A stretch of 46,101 nucleotides of DNA, taken from positions 1-46,101 of the forward strand of contig NZ_PDZH01000022.1 of NCBI RefSeq assembly GCF_002735695.1, read 5' to 3'. Position 1 is the first letter of the stretch. Each line of letters begins with the position of its first letter. A program made the position numbers and the translations under genes. The notes under the pieces were generated by a model that saw nothing but the letters and a program-made list of their open reading frames with translations, searched no databases and was not told the DNA's origin. Origin of the DNA: Chitinimonas sp. BJB300 (GTDB lineage: Bacteria > Pseudomonadota > Gammaproteobacteria > Burkholderiales > Chitinimonadaceae). Of the stretch, positions 11,101 through 17,439 are shown one piece after another.

Positions 11101-11516
11101 GTGAGGTCAGCCAGTTGGTGATCATGGATTCCTACCGTATTTCGGAACACTTCGAATTCGGTGACGAGCATCTGGCTGAATTCGAGAAGGAGTTGGGCGA
11201 GCACCTGCACAAGCACACCGGCTCGGACATTGTGGCCAAGGAGACCATGGAGCAAGCGCGCGACTACATCCGCTTCTGTAGCCGCACGCTGAACTCGGGT
11301 CAGGTGGCCGCCGCCATCAGCGTGATTGCTGACGCACACAAGCTGGCCTTCTACGCCGATGGAGAAAAGGGCGCGTGGCATGATTGCTCAAGTACCTCAA
11401 GCAATGTGTTCAAGGGTTTCGGCCAGCATGCGGACATGTTGGATGTGGGTTACGTGGCTGATAACGCCCAGCTCACGCTGAATATTCTGGAAGGGAGTGA
11501 AGAACATGTCGCTTAG
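2166..11516 (+). CDS. Iterative hybrid PKS-NRPS of polycyclic tetramate macrolactam type
   Basis: The 3116-residue megasynthase builds polyketide chains and joins them to an amino acid. Domains in order: KS (Cys184 in DTACSSSL, His319, His359); AT (Ser635 in GHSAGE, VPYHS motif); DH (His933 in HRIQGNVLFP, Asp1098 in DACFQ); KR (TGAMGALG 1447-1454, Tyr1604) with no ER; ACP (Ser1765 in GLDSL); condensation (HHIISDA 1959-1965); adenylation (TSGSTGRPK 2443-2451); PCP (Ser2841 in GGSS); thioesterase (Ser2961 in GYSLGG). The adenylation pocket reads D-V-G-E-I-G-S-I-D, which I recall as an ornithine code. In the HSAF and ikarugamycin families, one such enzyme makes two polyene chains and acylates both ornithine amines, and the TE closes the tetramate. 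Length and order match that family. VRD in the KR suggests a B-type ketoreductase. The product is inferred. Confidence 0.93.
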   Translation: MTHTSKLESADKIAIIGIGCRFPGGANDYSMFWQNLVMGKDCIVPTPASRYNVGTLGSKDKSKPGRLTGGRGGYIDGFDEFDPAFFGIGPREAEYMDPQQRKLLEVAWEALEDGGQKPFDLAGKNIGVFIGAFTLDYKIVQFADLSFNSLAAHTATGTMMTMVSNRLSYCFDFIGPSMSVDTACSSSLVSIHLACQSLRRGESSVALAGGTLLHMTPQYTIAESKGGFLSPEGRSRTFDASANGYVRAEGVGVVALKRLEDALRDGDPIHAVIVGTGVNQDGRTNGITVPSGDAQVRLIRQVCAEAGIVPGDLQYIEAHGTSTPVGDPIEANALGRVLAEGRQPGAQCYVGSVKTNIGHTEAAAGVAGLIKTVLSLKHKVIPPHINLETVNPDINLDAQPFDVPREPTPWPAHEGPARAGVNSFGFGGTNAHVLLEEPPARTAPAKQADPHYAILPLTARDPADFPEMVRRMCATVAEKADSPSALRDIGYTLAYRRQALESRLSFVYSSQDSLLEQMEAYLAAEAHPHIVADAKLEPAQRRLVWVFTGMGPQWWAMGRQLFDSEPVYRAVIEACDREMRKEAGWSLIDEMNAAEADSNMAETWLAQPANFALQIALSALWRSYGIQPDAIVGHSAGEAAAFYEAGVYSLEDAVKVIIHRSRLQQLLVGAGTMLAVSLTEEEALARIAPYGDQISIAAINSPTAMTLAGDKAPLAELAEQLKSEHIFAKFLTVSVPYHSAKMDLIKDELLSSLAEIEPRPSTLPLYLTGRDAMGEGPELDAHYWWDNVRYSVRFKAAIDRLIDDQYSLFLEIGPHPVLGHSIQECLTNQGASGRILPSIRRQDDEPARIKLSLAALHNLGLAIDWAPMFEGGSPVTLPCYPWKQDRYWIESKAVAQIRLGEIAHPLLGRRMATAEPTWEAQLDVEKQPYLGDHRIQGNVLFPAAGYIEMAAQAMQAMTGDTAAVIADVELRKALFLPDAEVKPVQFVFDSDSASFTVATIPNGEQEPVIHATGHLRASQKRQQIPALSIEAVQARSRLCLDGTECYSTLADMGYHYGPAFQPIGEIWIGEGEALARITPTSLLGDDAGNHHFHPSLMDACFQALLTTEIPHHQSGSEQTGIRLPLTIAEIRTDAIGCRPLWAHARITRRSLDEVVGDIAIFDDDGQAMGLISGFRAANVEKAASKVSLSTIDNWLTELTWVEKPLVVEMYAAPTPTVPGSWLILADSETLGDHVALRLNERQEPCYLVSPGTAFAFDPNTRQATVVPGSLEQMQQLFAAMHAAGTPPCKTVLYLWHLDAPSFDDSGVEDLLAGTSHGTYPLIALTQAMLAEQSQARLIVATRGAQAVLPGDCPEPMAATAWGVGRVLWYQEMVGNRGKLVDLDPATPHDLSAYGLEAERLLHEAADESEGEVAWRGARRLTSRLQPASGLSRPLPLRLRADGCYLVTGAMGALGRLVCRTLVKRGARRLILMGRTSLPARSEWHSVEADSTLGRHIRFIRELEASGAEAILASLDVTDERGLIDWLQAFRQRGLPPIRGVFHLAGQVRDTLVGEMQPEAFDAAYRPKVLGGYLLHRHLADEPLDHFVLFASIASLLTTAGQTNYAAGNAFLDALAHHRRAQGLPGLAIDWGPWATGMIEELGLIDHYRNSRGMNSLSPDAGMDVLERVIGQDRAQLLVATVVDWPLFLAWYPVMPPLVAEIAAAQKSTESDNDSASFIDRFRQADDDQRRPLLAEHFTQVVAEVLRVKLAAVEVERSLNELGLDSLLAIELRARIQREIKVALPVVTLLSGVSIQELIVQLHGDLLENVVGEQAAVAEGRLVELITNEHEYPLTQNQTALWFLKHLDPDGFAYNIGGAVEIRTALEPELMFEAVRILIHRHPGLRANFMQKDGHAIQRISLDAKEDIALVDVEGRDWNDVYQMIIREYRKPYDLAHDPLMRFRLFRLGADRWVMMKAVHHIISDAISTFTFIEELLALYEGMRRGEQTTLPPLKARYLDFLNWQNQFLASPAADRMQQYWQQHLPAEVPILNLPTDKPRPAVQTHNGASQFFVLDEALSQQVHALAKQQGMTVFMVLLSAYYALLHRYTGQDNIIVGSPVMGRTEQEFSSIYGYFVNPLPLHVDLSAEPTTLALLEQVQRTVLNGLDNQEYPFVLLVDKLGLKHDPSRSAVFQAMFILLAHRVATEQYGYRLEYIELPEEEGQFDLTLSAYEDEAEGRFHCVFKYNSDLFVPETMQRMASHYVNLLKAMTRSPEKPVAQLDMLGSEERQLLLQDWSGAKQQIAPTLPITALIDAHAASTPDALALSMPMEIGPTLRLSYGELAGRSDQFACNLKRRGIGRGSVVALCLPKSPELIVALLGVLKAGATYLPLDPDYPADRLVYMVSHANTKLALVDAQSRARLSDWDGDCMTLNDPRLTVENGSIDIRPAGPASLDDLAYIIYTSGSTGRPKAVQVSHRNLAAVYLGWEAHYRLKQDVSVHAQMASFSFDVFAGDVLRALCSGGTLVLVERDLLFNTARLYDTLIREQVDCAEFVPAVIRGLMRYCEAENKRLDFLKLLIVGSDVWMVEEIQQLRALCHPQHRLINSYGLSEATIDSTCFEGALDKLELGRMVPIGRPFANSAVYVLDVHRQPVPAGVPGELWIGGMGVAQGYLGAPDLTAQRFVNLVLDGQLVYLYRTGDLAHWDAHGTLQLLGRADNQVKVRGHRIEVGEIEAQLKTLPEIAQAVVMLRTDNGGEPQLCAYCVPADEATVDIKQLRQHLGGHLPTYMIPTWFVAVPAMPLSPNGKVDLNALPAPTLHTDQETIELPQTLYEVRMADHWQRLLGLEQVGLQHDFFEVGGSSIKLIELIYHLQAEFNIAISVSQLFKITTLYGMAKTIEHIIIGREAGSQPYLKFNAGRPDNMFCFPPAGGHGLVYRRMAEHMPDHTLVSFNYLMGDDKVTQYADLIESLQPTGPYALFGYSLGGNLAFEVAKVLEQRGREVSQLVIMDSYRISEHFEFGDEHLAEFEKELGEHLHKHTGSDIVAKETMEQARDYIRFCSRTLNSGQVAAAISVIADAHKLAFYADGEKGAWHDCSSTSSNVFKGFGQHADMLDVGYVADNAQLTLNILEGSEEHVA

Positions 11517-13179
11517 GGATCCCATTAGCCTGTCTCGCCAGCCGGGTGATCGTCCCACCGCCATCGTTATTGGCGCTGGGGTCGCCGGCATGGCGGCCGG
11601 CAGCTATCTGCAAATGAATGGTTTCGATACCCGTATTTTTGAACGCCATGTGTTGCCGGGTGGTAGTTGCACCGCGTGGTCTCGAAAAGGCTATGTATTT
11701 GACTACTGCATCGATTGGCTCGATGGCTGTGCACCCGATAACGACTTTAATCAGGTCTGGCGTGAATTGGGCGCCTTGGACGGCAAGACCATAAAACGCT
11801 TTAACCAGTTCAATCGGGTGGTTGACGAGCAAGGCCAGGCGCTTTCCTTCTATACGGAACCGGATCGGCTGGAGCAGCATCTGTTGGCGCTGTCGCCTGA
11901 GGATGCACCTCACATCAAGACGTTCTGCAATGATCTGCGCCGTTTCATCAAGCTCGATCTTTCGTCGGGACTGAAACCCGCGCCGCTGATGAGCATGAGT
12001 GAAAAGATCAGCAAGGTACTGAAGATTTTGCCGTCGTTCCGTTTGTTCTGGCGTACGGGCAGTACTGGCATGAAGGCGTTTTCTGAACGCATGCAACATC
12101 CGTTGCTGAGCCGGGCGATGAATTTGATCTTCTCCCAGGCGGTGCCGAACTACCCCGTGCTGACCTACCTGTATTGCATGGCGTCATCGTCCAAGGGTAA
12201 TTCGGCATTCCCACAGGGTGGTTCGCTCGGGCTGGCGAAGTCCATCGAAAGTCGCTTTCTCAAGCTGGGCGGCGCCATCCAGTACAGCGCCCGTATCACA
12301 CGCATCCTGGTCGAAAATGATCGCGCCGTTGGCATTGAACTGAAAAACGGCACCCGCCATTATGCGGATTACATCGTCTCGGCTGGTGATGGGCGTACCA
12401 CGCATTACGATCTGTTGGAAGGCAAGTACCTTAATCCGACGCTTACCAAGCTGTACGACGACGTGTTGAACCGGCCAGATGTGCTTTACCCGGGCCTGGT
12501 GTCCGTCTTCATCGGTATCAAGGGTGATGTCGCGTCTGACGAGCCGCACTGCACTACCTACCTGTTGACGCCGACTGAAGCTGAAGGTTTACCCAGCTGC
12601 GGGCAGGGCAGCCTTGTGGTGCAGTTGCGTTCCCGCTATGCCGATGGTTTTGCGCCACCGGGCTGCTCCTTGCTGTACTGCAAGTATTTCACTGACTTCG
12701 ATTACTGGGACGAACTCAAACGTACCGACAAGCCAGCCTATCGCAAGCGCAAGCAGGAGGTTGCGGAATTCATCTGTAATTTCCTGGCGCAACGTTACCC
12801 GGGCTTTCGCGAGCAGATCGAGATTGTCGAAGTCGCCACCCCGATCACGCACAAGCGTTACACAGGCAACTTCAAGGGCGCCATCCTAGGTTGGCTGTCG
12901 TTCAGCGAAGCGGAAGACCTGGCCAATGTGCAGATCAAGAAGCACCACATGCAGGTGCCCGGTTTGAAGAATCTCTACCTGGCCGGGCAATGGATAGGTG
13001 GCGGCAGCCTGGTGCTTTCGGCGATGTCAGGCCGCTATGCAGCCCAGTTCATCTGTAAGGCGGCGAACCGTGCTTTCCAGGTGAGCGAAAGCAACAGGAA
13101 GGAAGCATGGGACAGCACGCAAATTGGCCAGTTGCCACAACTGGATGAAGAGCTGGTGCTGCAAGGCAGCTCGGCTTGA
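11506..13179 (+). CDS. Phytoene dehydrogenase-like FAD oxidoreductase, PoTeM ring-forming type (first)
   Basis: This flavoenzyme of about 557 residues carries an N-terminal dinucleotide-binding motif GAGVAG (23-28), a following LPGGSCTAW segment typical of phytoene desaturases, and a C-terminal FAD segment (LYLAGQWIGGG). In PoTeM pathways, such enzymes reductively cyclise the polyene tetramate to five-membered carbocycles. The ATG at 11506 is chosen because AGGGAG lies 8 bp upstream; the GTG at 11497 lacks such a site. The start overlaps the PKS-NRPS stop by 11 bp, implying translational coupling. It resembles the next gene throughout, so the pair probably arose by duplication. Substrate and order of action are inferred from the cluster. 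Confidence 0.85.
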   Translation: MSLRDPISLSRQPGDRPTAIVIGAGVAGMAAGSYLQMNGFDTRIFERHVLPGGSCTAWSRKGYVFDYCIDWLDGCAPDNDFNQVWRELGALDGKTIKRFNQFNRVVDEQGQALSFYTEPDRLEQHLLALSPEDAPHIKTFCNDLRRFIKLDLSSGLKPAPLMSMSEKISKVLKILPSFRLFWRTGSTGMKAFSERMQHPLLSRAMNLIFSQAVPNYPVLTYLYCMASSSKGNSAFPQGGSLGLAKSIESRFLKLGGAIQYSARITRILVENDRAVGIELKNGTRHYADYIVSAGDGRTTHYDLLEGKYLNPTLTKLYDDVLNRPDVLYPGLVSVFIGIKGDVASDEPHCTTYLLTPTEAEGLPSCGQGSLVVQLRSRYADGFAPPGCSLLYCKYFTDFDYWDELKRTDKPAYRKRKQEVAEFICNFLAQRYPGFREQIEIVEVATPITHKRYTGNFKGAILGWLSFSEAEDLANVQIKKHHMQVPGLKNLYLAGQWIGGGSLVLSAMSGRYAAQFICKAANRAFQVSESNRKEAWDSTQIGQLPQLDEELVLQGSSA

Positions 13180-13196
13180 GGCATGGGGAGGAGATG

Positions 13197-14933
13197 ATGT
13201 TGCAAGTAAACAAGCAACGCGAAAGCATGCTGATCATTGGCGGGGGGCTGGGTGGATTATCAACCGGCTGTTATGCACAGATGAACGGATATCAAGCACA
13301 TATCCTGGAAATGCATGAGCTGCCCGGGGGGTGTTGTACTGCGTGGGAGAAGGGCAAGTTTACCTTCGACTGGTGCATCAGCTGGTTACTCGGTAGCGGC
13401 CCTGGTAATGAGATGCACCAGATATGGCGTGAGATTGGTGGACTGGATGGCAAGGAAATACGTCACCCCGAAGTCTTCAACATTGTCACGGCCAGCGATG
13501 GCCGCTCGGTCCGGTTTTATTCCGACCCAGACCGCCTGGAAGCGCACCTGTTAGAGCTGGCACCGGGCGATGCCAAGCTGATCCGCTCTTTTTGCCAGGG
13601 ATTACGTCAGTTCATCAAGTGCCTGAAGGTCTACCCATTCCTTCGCCCGGTCGGCCTGATGAAACGGCTGGAACGCTGGCGCATGATGGCGTCCTTTATT
13701 CCGTACTTCAATCTGATCCGAAAAACCATCACGGTGCTGATGACGGATTATTCCGCCAAGTTTAAAGACCCGCTGCTGCAGGAAGCATTTAACTTTATCT
13801 TGTACGAGAAGCACCCTAAATTCCCAGTGTTGCCGTTCTATTTCCAGCTTGCCGCGCACGCCACCCATTCTGCCGGCGTACCACAAGATGGCTCGTTGGG
13901 GCTGGCCAGGTCGATTGAGCAACGTTTTATGAAGCTGGGTGGCAGGGTGACTTACAACGCCAAAGTCAGCGAGATTCTGGTGGAGAACGACTGCGCCATC
14001 GGAGTGCGGCTAAGTAATGGACAGGAATTATTCGCTGATATCGTCGTTGGCGCTTGTGATGGCCATTCAGCAGTGATGAAAATGCTGGGTGGCCGTTACC
14101 TGAATGACACTTATCGGAAGCTTTATACCGAAACCATCAAGCAGCCCGGCATGGTGTTTCCCGGATACTTTACGTTGTTCCTGGGTTTGAAGCGCGAATT
14201 TCCCGAGGCTGAGTACTGTACGACTTATTTATTGCCAGAAGCGCTCGCAGCTAGCCTGCCGGGGATTCGTCACCCCAGCATTAATGTGCAATTTCGTAGC
14301 AGTCTGTACCCCGAATTGGCGCCGCCGGGGACCGCCATTGTCTACATCAGTTATTTTTGCGATATCGACCCCTGGCGAGAGTGGGTCGATGGAGAAGAAC
14401 AAAGCAGCCGGATTGTCGATGGCGTCGAAGTGCATACGTTGCCCGTGCATCGCGGCAACAAGTATCAGTCGGCCAAACGCAAAACAGCCAATGCAATCAT
14501 CGATTTTCTCGACAGCAAAATCCCCGGGCTGCGCGAAGCCGTTACCACCAAGGATACGGCGACCCCGCTGACCCAGGTGCGCTATACCGCGAACTACGAA
14601 GGCTCGGTGCTCGGTTGGCAGCCATTTGTGGAAAGCGGCGAGACGTTGGAGGAAGAGGTCAAGCGTAATGGCCCGGGGTTGCCAGGGCTGAAGAATTTCT
14701 ACTTCTCGGGTGTGTGGGCAACCACTGGGGGGTTGATCCGTGCTGCGGCGGCCGGGCGACACGTGCTGCAATTCATTTGCAAGGACGACGCTAAGGTGTT
14801 CCAAGCGCATATCGACCCGCAGGCGAGCCCACCGACGCATGTCGTATACAGGGAGCGTTCGCCGTATCGCCACCCAGCCCATAGCCCGGAAGGCAGACCA
14901 CAAAGCATGGTGCCCAGCACGAACCCAACCTGA
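13197..14933 (+). CDS. Phytoene dehydrogenase-like FAD oxidoreductase, PoTeM ring-forming type (second)
   Basis: This paralogue of the preceding gene has about 578 residues, with GGGLGG (15-20), LPGGCCTAW and a C-terminal FAD segment (FYFSGVWATTGG). PoTeM clusters usually carry two or three such enzymes: one closes the outer five-membered ring, another the second ring. GGAGG at 13187-13191 places the start at ATG 13197 (5-bp spacing) rather than ATG 13194. The gene begins 17 bp after the previous stop, so it is in the same operon. The Pro/Ser/Arg-rich tail of about 40 residues, absent from the first copy, looks disordered. It is the last cluster gene seen; no alcohol dehydrogenase follows. 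Confidence 0.85.
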   Translation: MLQVNKQRESMLIIGGGLGGLSTGCYAQMNGYQAHILEMHELPGGCCTAWEKGKFTFDWCISWLLGSGPGNEMHQIWREIGGLDGKEIRHPEVFNIVTASDGRSVRFYSDPDRLEAHLLELAPGDAKLIRSFCQGLRQFIKCLKVYPFLRPVGLMKRLERWRMMASFIPYFNLIRKTITVLMTDYSAKFKDPLLQEAFNFILYEKHPKFPVLPFYFQLAAHATHSAGVPQDGSLGLARSIEQRFMKLGGRVTYNAKVSEILVENDCAIGVRLSNGQELFADIVVGACDGHSAVMKMLGGRYLNDTYRKLYTETIKQPGMVFPGYFTLFLGLKREFPEAEYCTTYLLPEALAASLPGIRHPSINVQFRSSLYPELAPPGTAIVYISYFCDIDPWREWVDGEEQSSRIVDGVEVHTLPVHRGNKYQSAKRKTANAIIDFLDSKIPGLREAVTTKDTATPLTQVRYTANYEGSVLGWQPFVESGETLEEEVKRNGPGLPGLKNFYFSGVWATTGGLIRAAAAGRHVLQFICKDDAKVFQAHIDPQASPPTHVVYRERSPYRHPAHSPEGRPQSMVPSTNPT

Positions 14934-15035
14934 ACGTGCTGTGATCGGTGGTGGTGCGTTACATCACCTTACTATCGGCCTTGCATGACCAAGATCCAGG
15001 CAGGGCTGATTGTTTTCAAATTGCACTGCGCTTGC

Positions 15036-15389
15036 TTAAATGTTGGCTGCCGGGTCGTGCGCCAGCTCCGACGCACGGGCGGCTTCTCCATCCAGCTCCC
15101 AGAAAAACTGCCAACCTTCCTTGGCGAAATCAGCGACGCGGCGAGCGGTATACAACATGCTCAACTCGATTGCCTGCCAGGCATCGACACCGTAAATCAG
15201 AGTGGGCGTGGACTCCAACACGCCCAGCGAGACTTCGCAGCCCCATTCTCCTGCCGGGTACGGCTTGGGTAGGCCAACACGCAAAATAAGCGGGCTACTG
15301 TCACCATTGGGTGAAATGGTGTGCCAGATTCTTTCTGCTGCAATATTTGCCACGATATAGGCCTTGGTTAGGTAGGGGCGGGTATCCAT
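15036..15389 (-). CDS. Small hypothetical protein, possibly DUF6968-like
   Basis: A 117-residue soluble protein with no signal peptide or membrane span. It has a central YGVDAWQAIELSM segment and a conserved-looking GEWGCEV stretch. The pattern reminds me of the DUF6968 family, but this is recall and unverified. It is convergent with the biosynthetic operon and is followed upstream by two palindromic repeats, so it is likely an independent accessory gene. No catalytic motif is seen and no function is proposed. Confidence 0.6.
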   Translation of the reverse strand: MDTRPYLTKAYIVANIAAERIWHTISPNGDSSPLILRVGLPKPYPAGEWGCEVSLGVLESTPTLIYGVDAWQAIELSMLYTARRVADFAKEGWQFFWELDGEAARASELAHDPAANI

Positions 15390-15498
15390 ACGGCGAGTAT
15401 GTTTTCACTCACTCGCCGAGGGCTACCTCGCCAACCTTAGCGTTGAACTAGACGCTATTGGGCCGGACACACGGTGAGCAGTTCCCATCGTGGGGCTA

Positions 15499-15641
15499 AG
15501 AACCTGTTTACGATCTGTCGCGAGCAGCTGTCAGCAGGGTGAAGCGCAGCACAGAAACCGGAATGTACTTTTGTACATGAGGCTTTCGAGCAGCACATGA
15601 GCCCTGATCACGTCTGCGCAGTAAGATCGTAAACAGGTTCT
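15499..15641. repeat. MITE-like palindromic element 1
   Basis: This 143-bp unit is bounded by a perfect 18-bp terminal inverted repeat (agaacctgtttacgatct at 15499-15516, its complement at 15624-15641). It has no coding capacity. TAAG occurs at both outer edges. It directly abuts a second element of the same size. Confidence 0.85.
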
Positions 15642-15642
15642 A

Positions 15643-15784
15643 AGAACCTGTCTAAAGTCTGCTGTGCGTCGGCAATATGGCGTTGAAAACGACCTCGGAA
15701 TGCTCATTTACTCTGTGTAAACTCCGCTTCCTCGGCTGTTTCCGCCTTATCTTGCCTTAGCTCGCGAGACTTTAGACAAGTTCT
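15643..15784. repeat. MITE-like palindromic element 2
   Basis: This 142-bp unit has 18-bp terminal inverted repeats that match at 17 of 18 positions (agaacctgtctaaagtct / agactttagacaagttct). The outer bases are shared with element 1, but the interior differs. Its right end supplies the stop codon of the GFA-family gene on the minus strand (15783-15785). Partial relatives lie at 126-192 and 16255-16350. Confidence 0.85.
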
Positions 15785-16199
15785 AAGACGTTTCAAAAGG
15801 GGGGTATTCTGGGTACCGCGGTAGTTGGTCGGCGAGATGCAGCCAGGAAAGGCGTCTTGACTCAAACGCATGAACGTCGGGTGCGATGTCGTTCGGGGTG
15901 TCCAGGCTACAGATGGTGAGGTCGATCAGCCCTGGCATCAGCCCAGAGACAAAGCTGATCTGCGTACCACAACGTGGGCAGAAGCCCCGCCGACCTTCCA
16001 GAGAGGATGAATATTCAGTAGGGCGCTCGTGCAGGAAGCGGACTTGATCTTCCTTGTACATCACCCAGGCTACGGCGGGTGCGGCGTTGGCTTTTCGGCA
16101 AATCAAACAGTGGCAGAGTGCCGCGGTTAGGTGGCGGCCGGTCACCTGATAGCGAATGGCGCCGCATTGGCAGCCACCTTCGTGAATGGTGTGAGGCAT
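15783..16199 (-). CDS. GFA/CENP-V family zinc protein
   Basis: A 138-residue protein of the glutathione-dependent formaldehyde-activating (GFA)/CENP-V fold, which binds zinc through paired cysteines. Visible are GGCQCGAIRY near the N-terminus, CHCLICRK in the middle and CPRCGTQ later. Members are often annotated as aldehyde- or glutathione-adduct enzymes, but most have no proven substrate. The start at 16199 (MPHTIHEGG) is preferred over 16247 because AAGGAA lies about 10 bp upstream. The final codon and stop fall within a MITE end, so the native C-terminus may have been altered by that insertion. Confidence 0.82.
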   Translation of the reverse strand: MPHTIHEGGCQCGAIRYQVTGRHLTAALCHCLICRKANAAPAVAWVMYKEDQVRFLHERPTEYSSSLEGRRGFCPRCGTQISFVSGLMPGLIDLTICSLDTPNDIAPDVHAFESRRLSWLHLADQLPRYPEYPPFETS

Positions 16200-16254
16200 G
16201 GGGGGATTTCCTTGGAAGCGACGATAAGTGTCGTGACTAATAAACAAGCATGTG

Positions 16255-16350
16255 ATTCAAAGTCTGTTGTGCGTCAGCATATTGTGTTAAGAACACCCTG
16301 TGAATGCGCATTTACCCTTCTTTGCCTCATTCTGGTGCGCGAGACATTGA
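16255..16350. repeat. Degenerate relative of MITE element 2
   Basis: The run caaagtctgttgtgcgtcagcat, continuing to tgcgcatttacc and gcgagacattgaat, follows the same order of short blocks as 15655-15785 (aaagtctgctgtgcgtcggca, tgctcatttac, gcgagacttta), with many changes. It lies in the 338-bp gap between the GFA gene and the binding-protein gene; nothing else is recognised there. Confidence 0.5.
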
Positions 16351-16537
16351 ATAGGGGGGGGCAGCCAGACGCGTTCAGCGTAGTAAACCACTATACGGCA
16401 ACCGCCAACCAAGACGGGTCGGCATAAGCGAGGCAATAGCGCGGTAGAGGCAGCGTTAGATGACAGCCAGGTGGCACGGCGTGACCGGCCCCGGAGCGGT
16501 GGTTTACTTTATCGCTATAGCAAACACACGCCCATGT

Positions 16538-17329
16538 TTAGCGGCTGATCTTGAACGAGCGTGGGAGTTGCACGGCGGCGCCGGTGCCAAACCAACGGTC
16601 ATAGATCTTGACGGCTTCACCGGTGCTTTCTGCATCGGCCAAGGCATCATTCACCTGTTGTTGCAGGCGTTTTTCGCCCTTGCGTATGCCTACGCCAAGC
16701 GCTTCTGAGGCGATAGGGATGTCGGGTATTTCATAGGCTTGCTTATCTGGCATCTTGGCCAGGTTGCCCATGAGTGTGGCTTCTGGGCCAGACACGCCAT
16801 CACACTTACCATCCCGCATCGCTGCAAAGGCTTCGGTATAGTCAGCCGGCTCGACTAGCTTGATGGTGTGCGACAGGTCTTTCAGATAACGGGCATTGGT
16901 AGTGCCCGTGGGTGCACAGACCGTCATCTGGTTAAGTTGCAGCAATCCTTTGAAAGCGCCTTTTTTGGCGACCAGTTTCTGGGTCGAGACATAGTAACCC
17001 ACGCTGAAATCCACTTCCTTTTCACGCTCGGCACTCTTGGCCAGTGAAGCAATGATGAGATTAACCCGGCCTTCTTTCAGCGCCTTGATGCGGTCGGCAG
17101 GATCGACGGTTTTGAACACCGGTTTCACTCCCAACTTGCGGGCAATATAGTTGGCGAAATCGATGTCATAGCCCGACACGGTGCCTTTGGCTTTGTCGAA
17201 GAAACCAAACGGCGGTGAGCTGTCACGTACGCCGATTATGACTTCGCCTTTTTCACGGATTTTGTCCAGATCATCGGCGTGGGCTACCAGTGCGGCACCG
17301 GCGGTGAGTAGTAGCAGTAGTTTTTTCAT
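16538..17329 (-). CDS. Periplasmic amino-acid-type substrate-binding protein
   Basis: A 263-residue exported solute-binding protein of the bacterial PBPb family (SBP family 3). It has a signal peptide (MKKLLLLLTAGAALVAHA), then GVRDSSPPFGFFD, GYDIDFANYIAR and a mid-protein CAPTGTTNA segment typical of polar amino-acid binders. No permease or ATPase gene lies nearby, so it may feed a transporter elsewhere or act as a sensor partner. A close paralogue lies 110 bp upstream, consistent with tandem duplication. It lies downstream of a DctSR-like two-component pair on the same strand. The ligand is unknown. Confidence 0.85.
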   Translation of the reverse strand: MKKLLLLLTAGAALVAHADDLDKIREKGEVIIGVRDSSPPFGFFDKAKGTVSGYDIDFANYIARKLGVKPVFKTVDPADRIKALKEGRVNLIIASLAKSAEREKEVDFSVGYYVSTQKLVAKKGAFKGLLQLNQMTVCAPTGTTNARYLKDLSHTIKLVEPADYTEAFAAMRDGKCDGVSGPEATLMGNLAKMPDKQAYEIPDIPIASEALGVGIRKGEKRLQQQVNDALADAESTGEAVKIYDRWFGTGAAVQLPRSFKISR

Positions 17330-17439
17330 CGGATCCTCGTCTTTTTTTGGTTGAAATGCCTATGCAGTTTAGACCGGAGGTCGGGCGCGTTGGGGTAATG
17401 CTTGGTGGGCAGCCACGCCATGCATCGGCCTCCTCAGGC

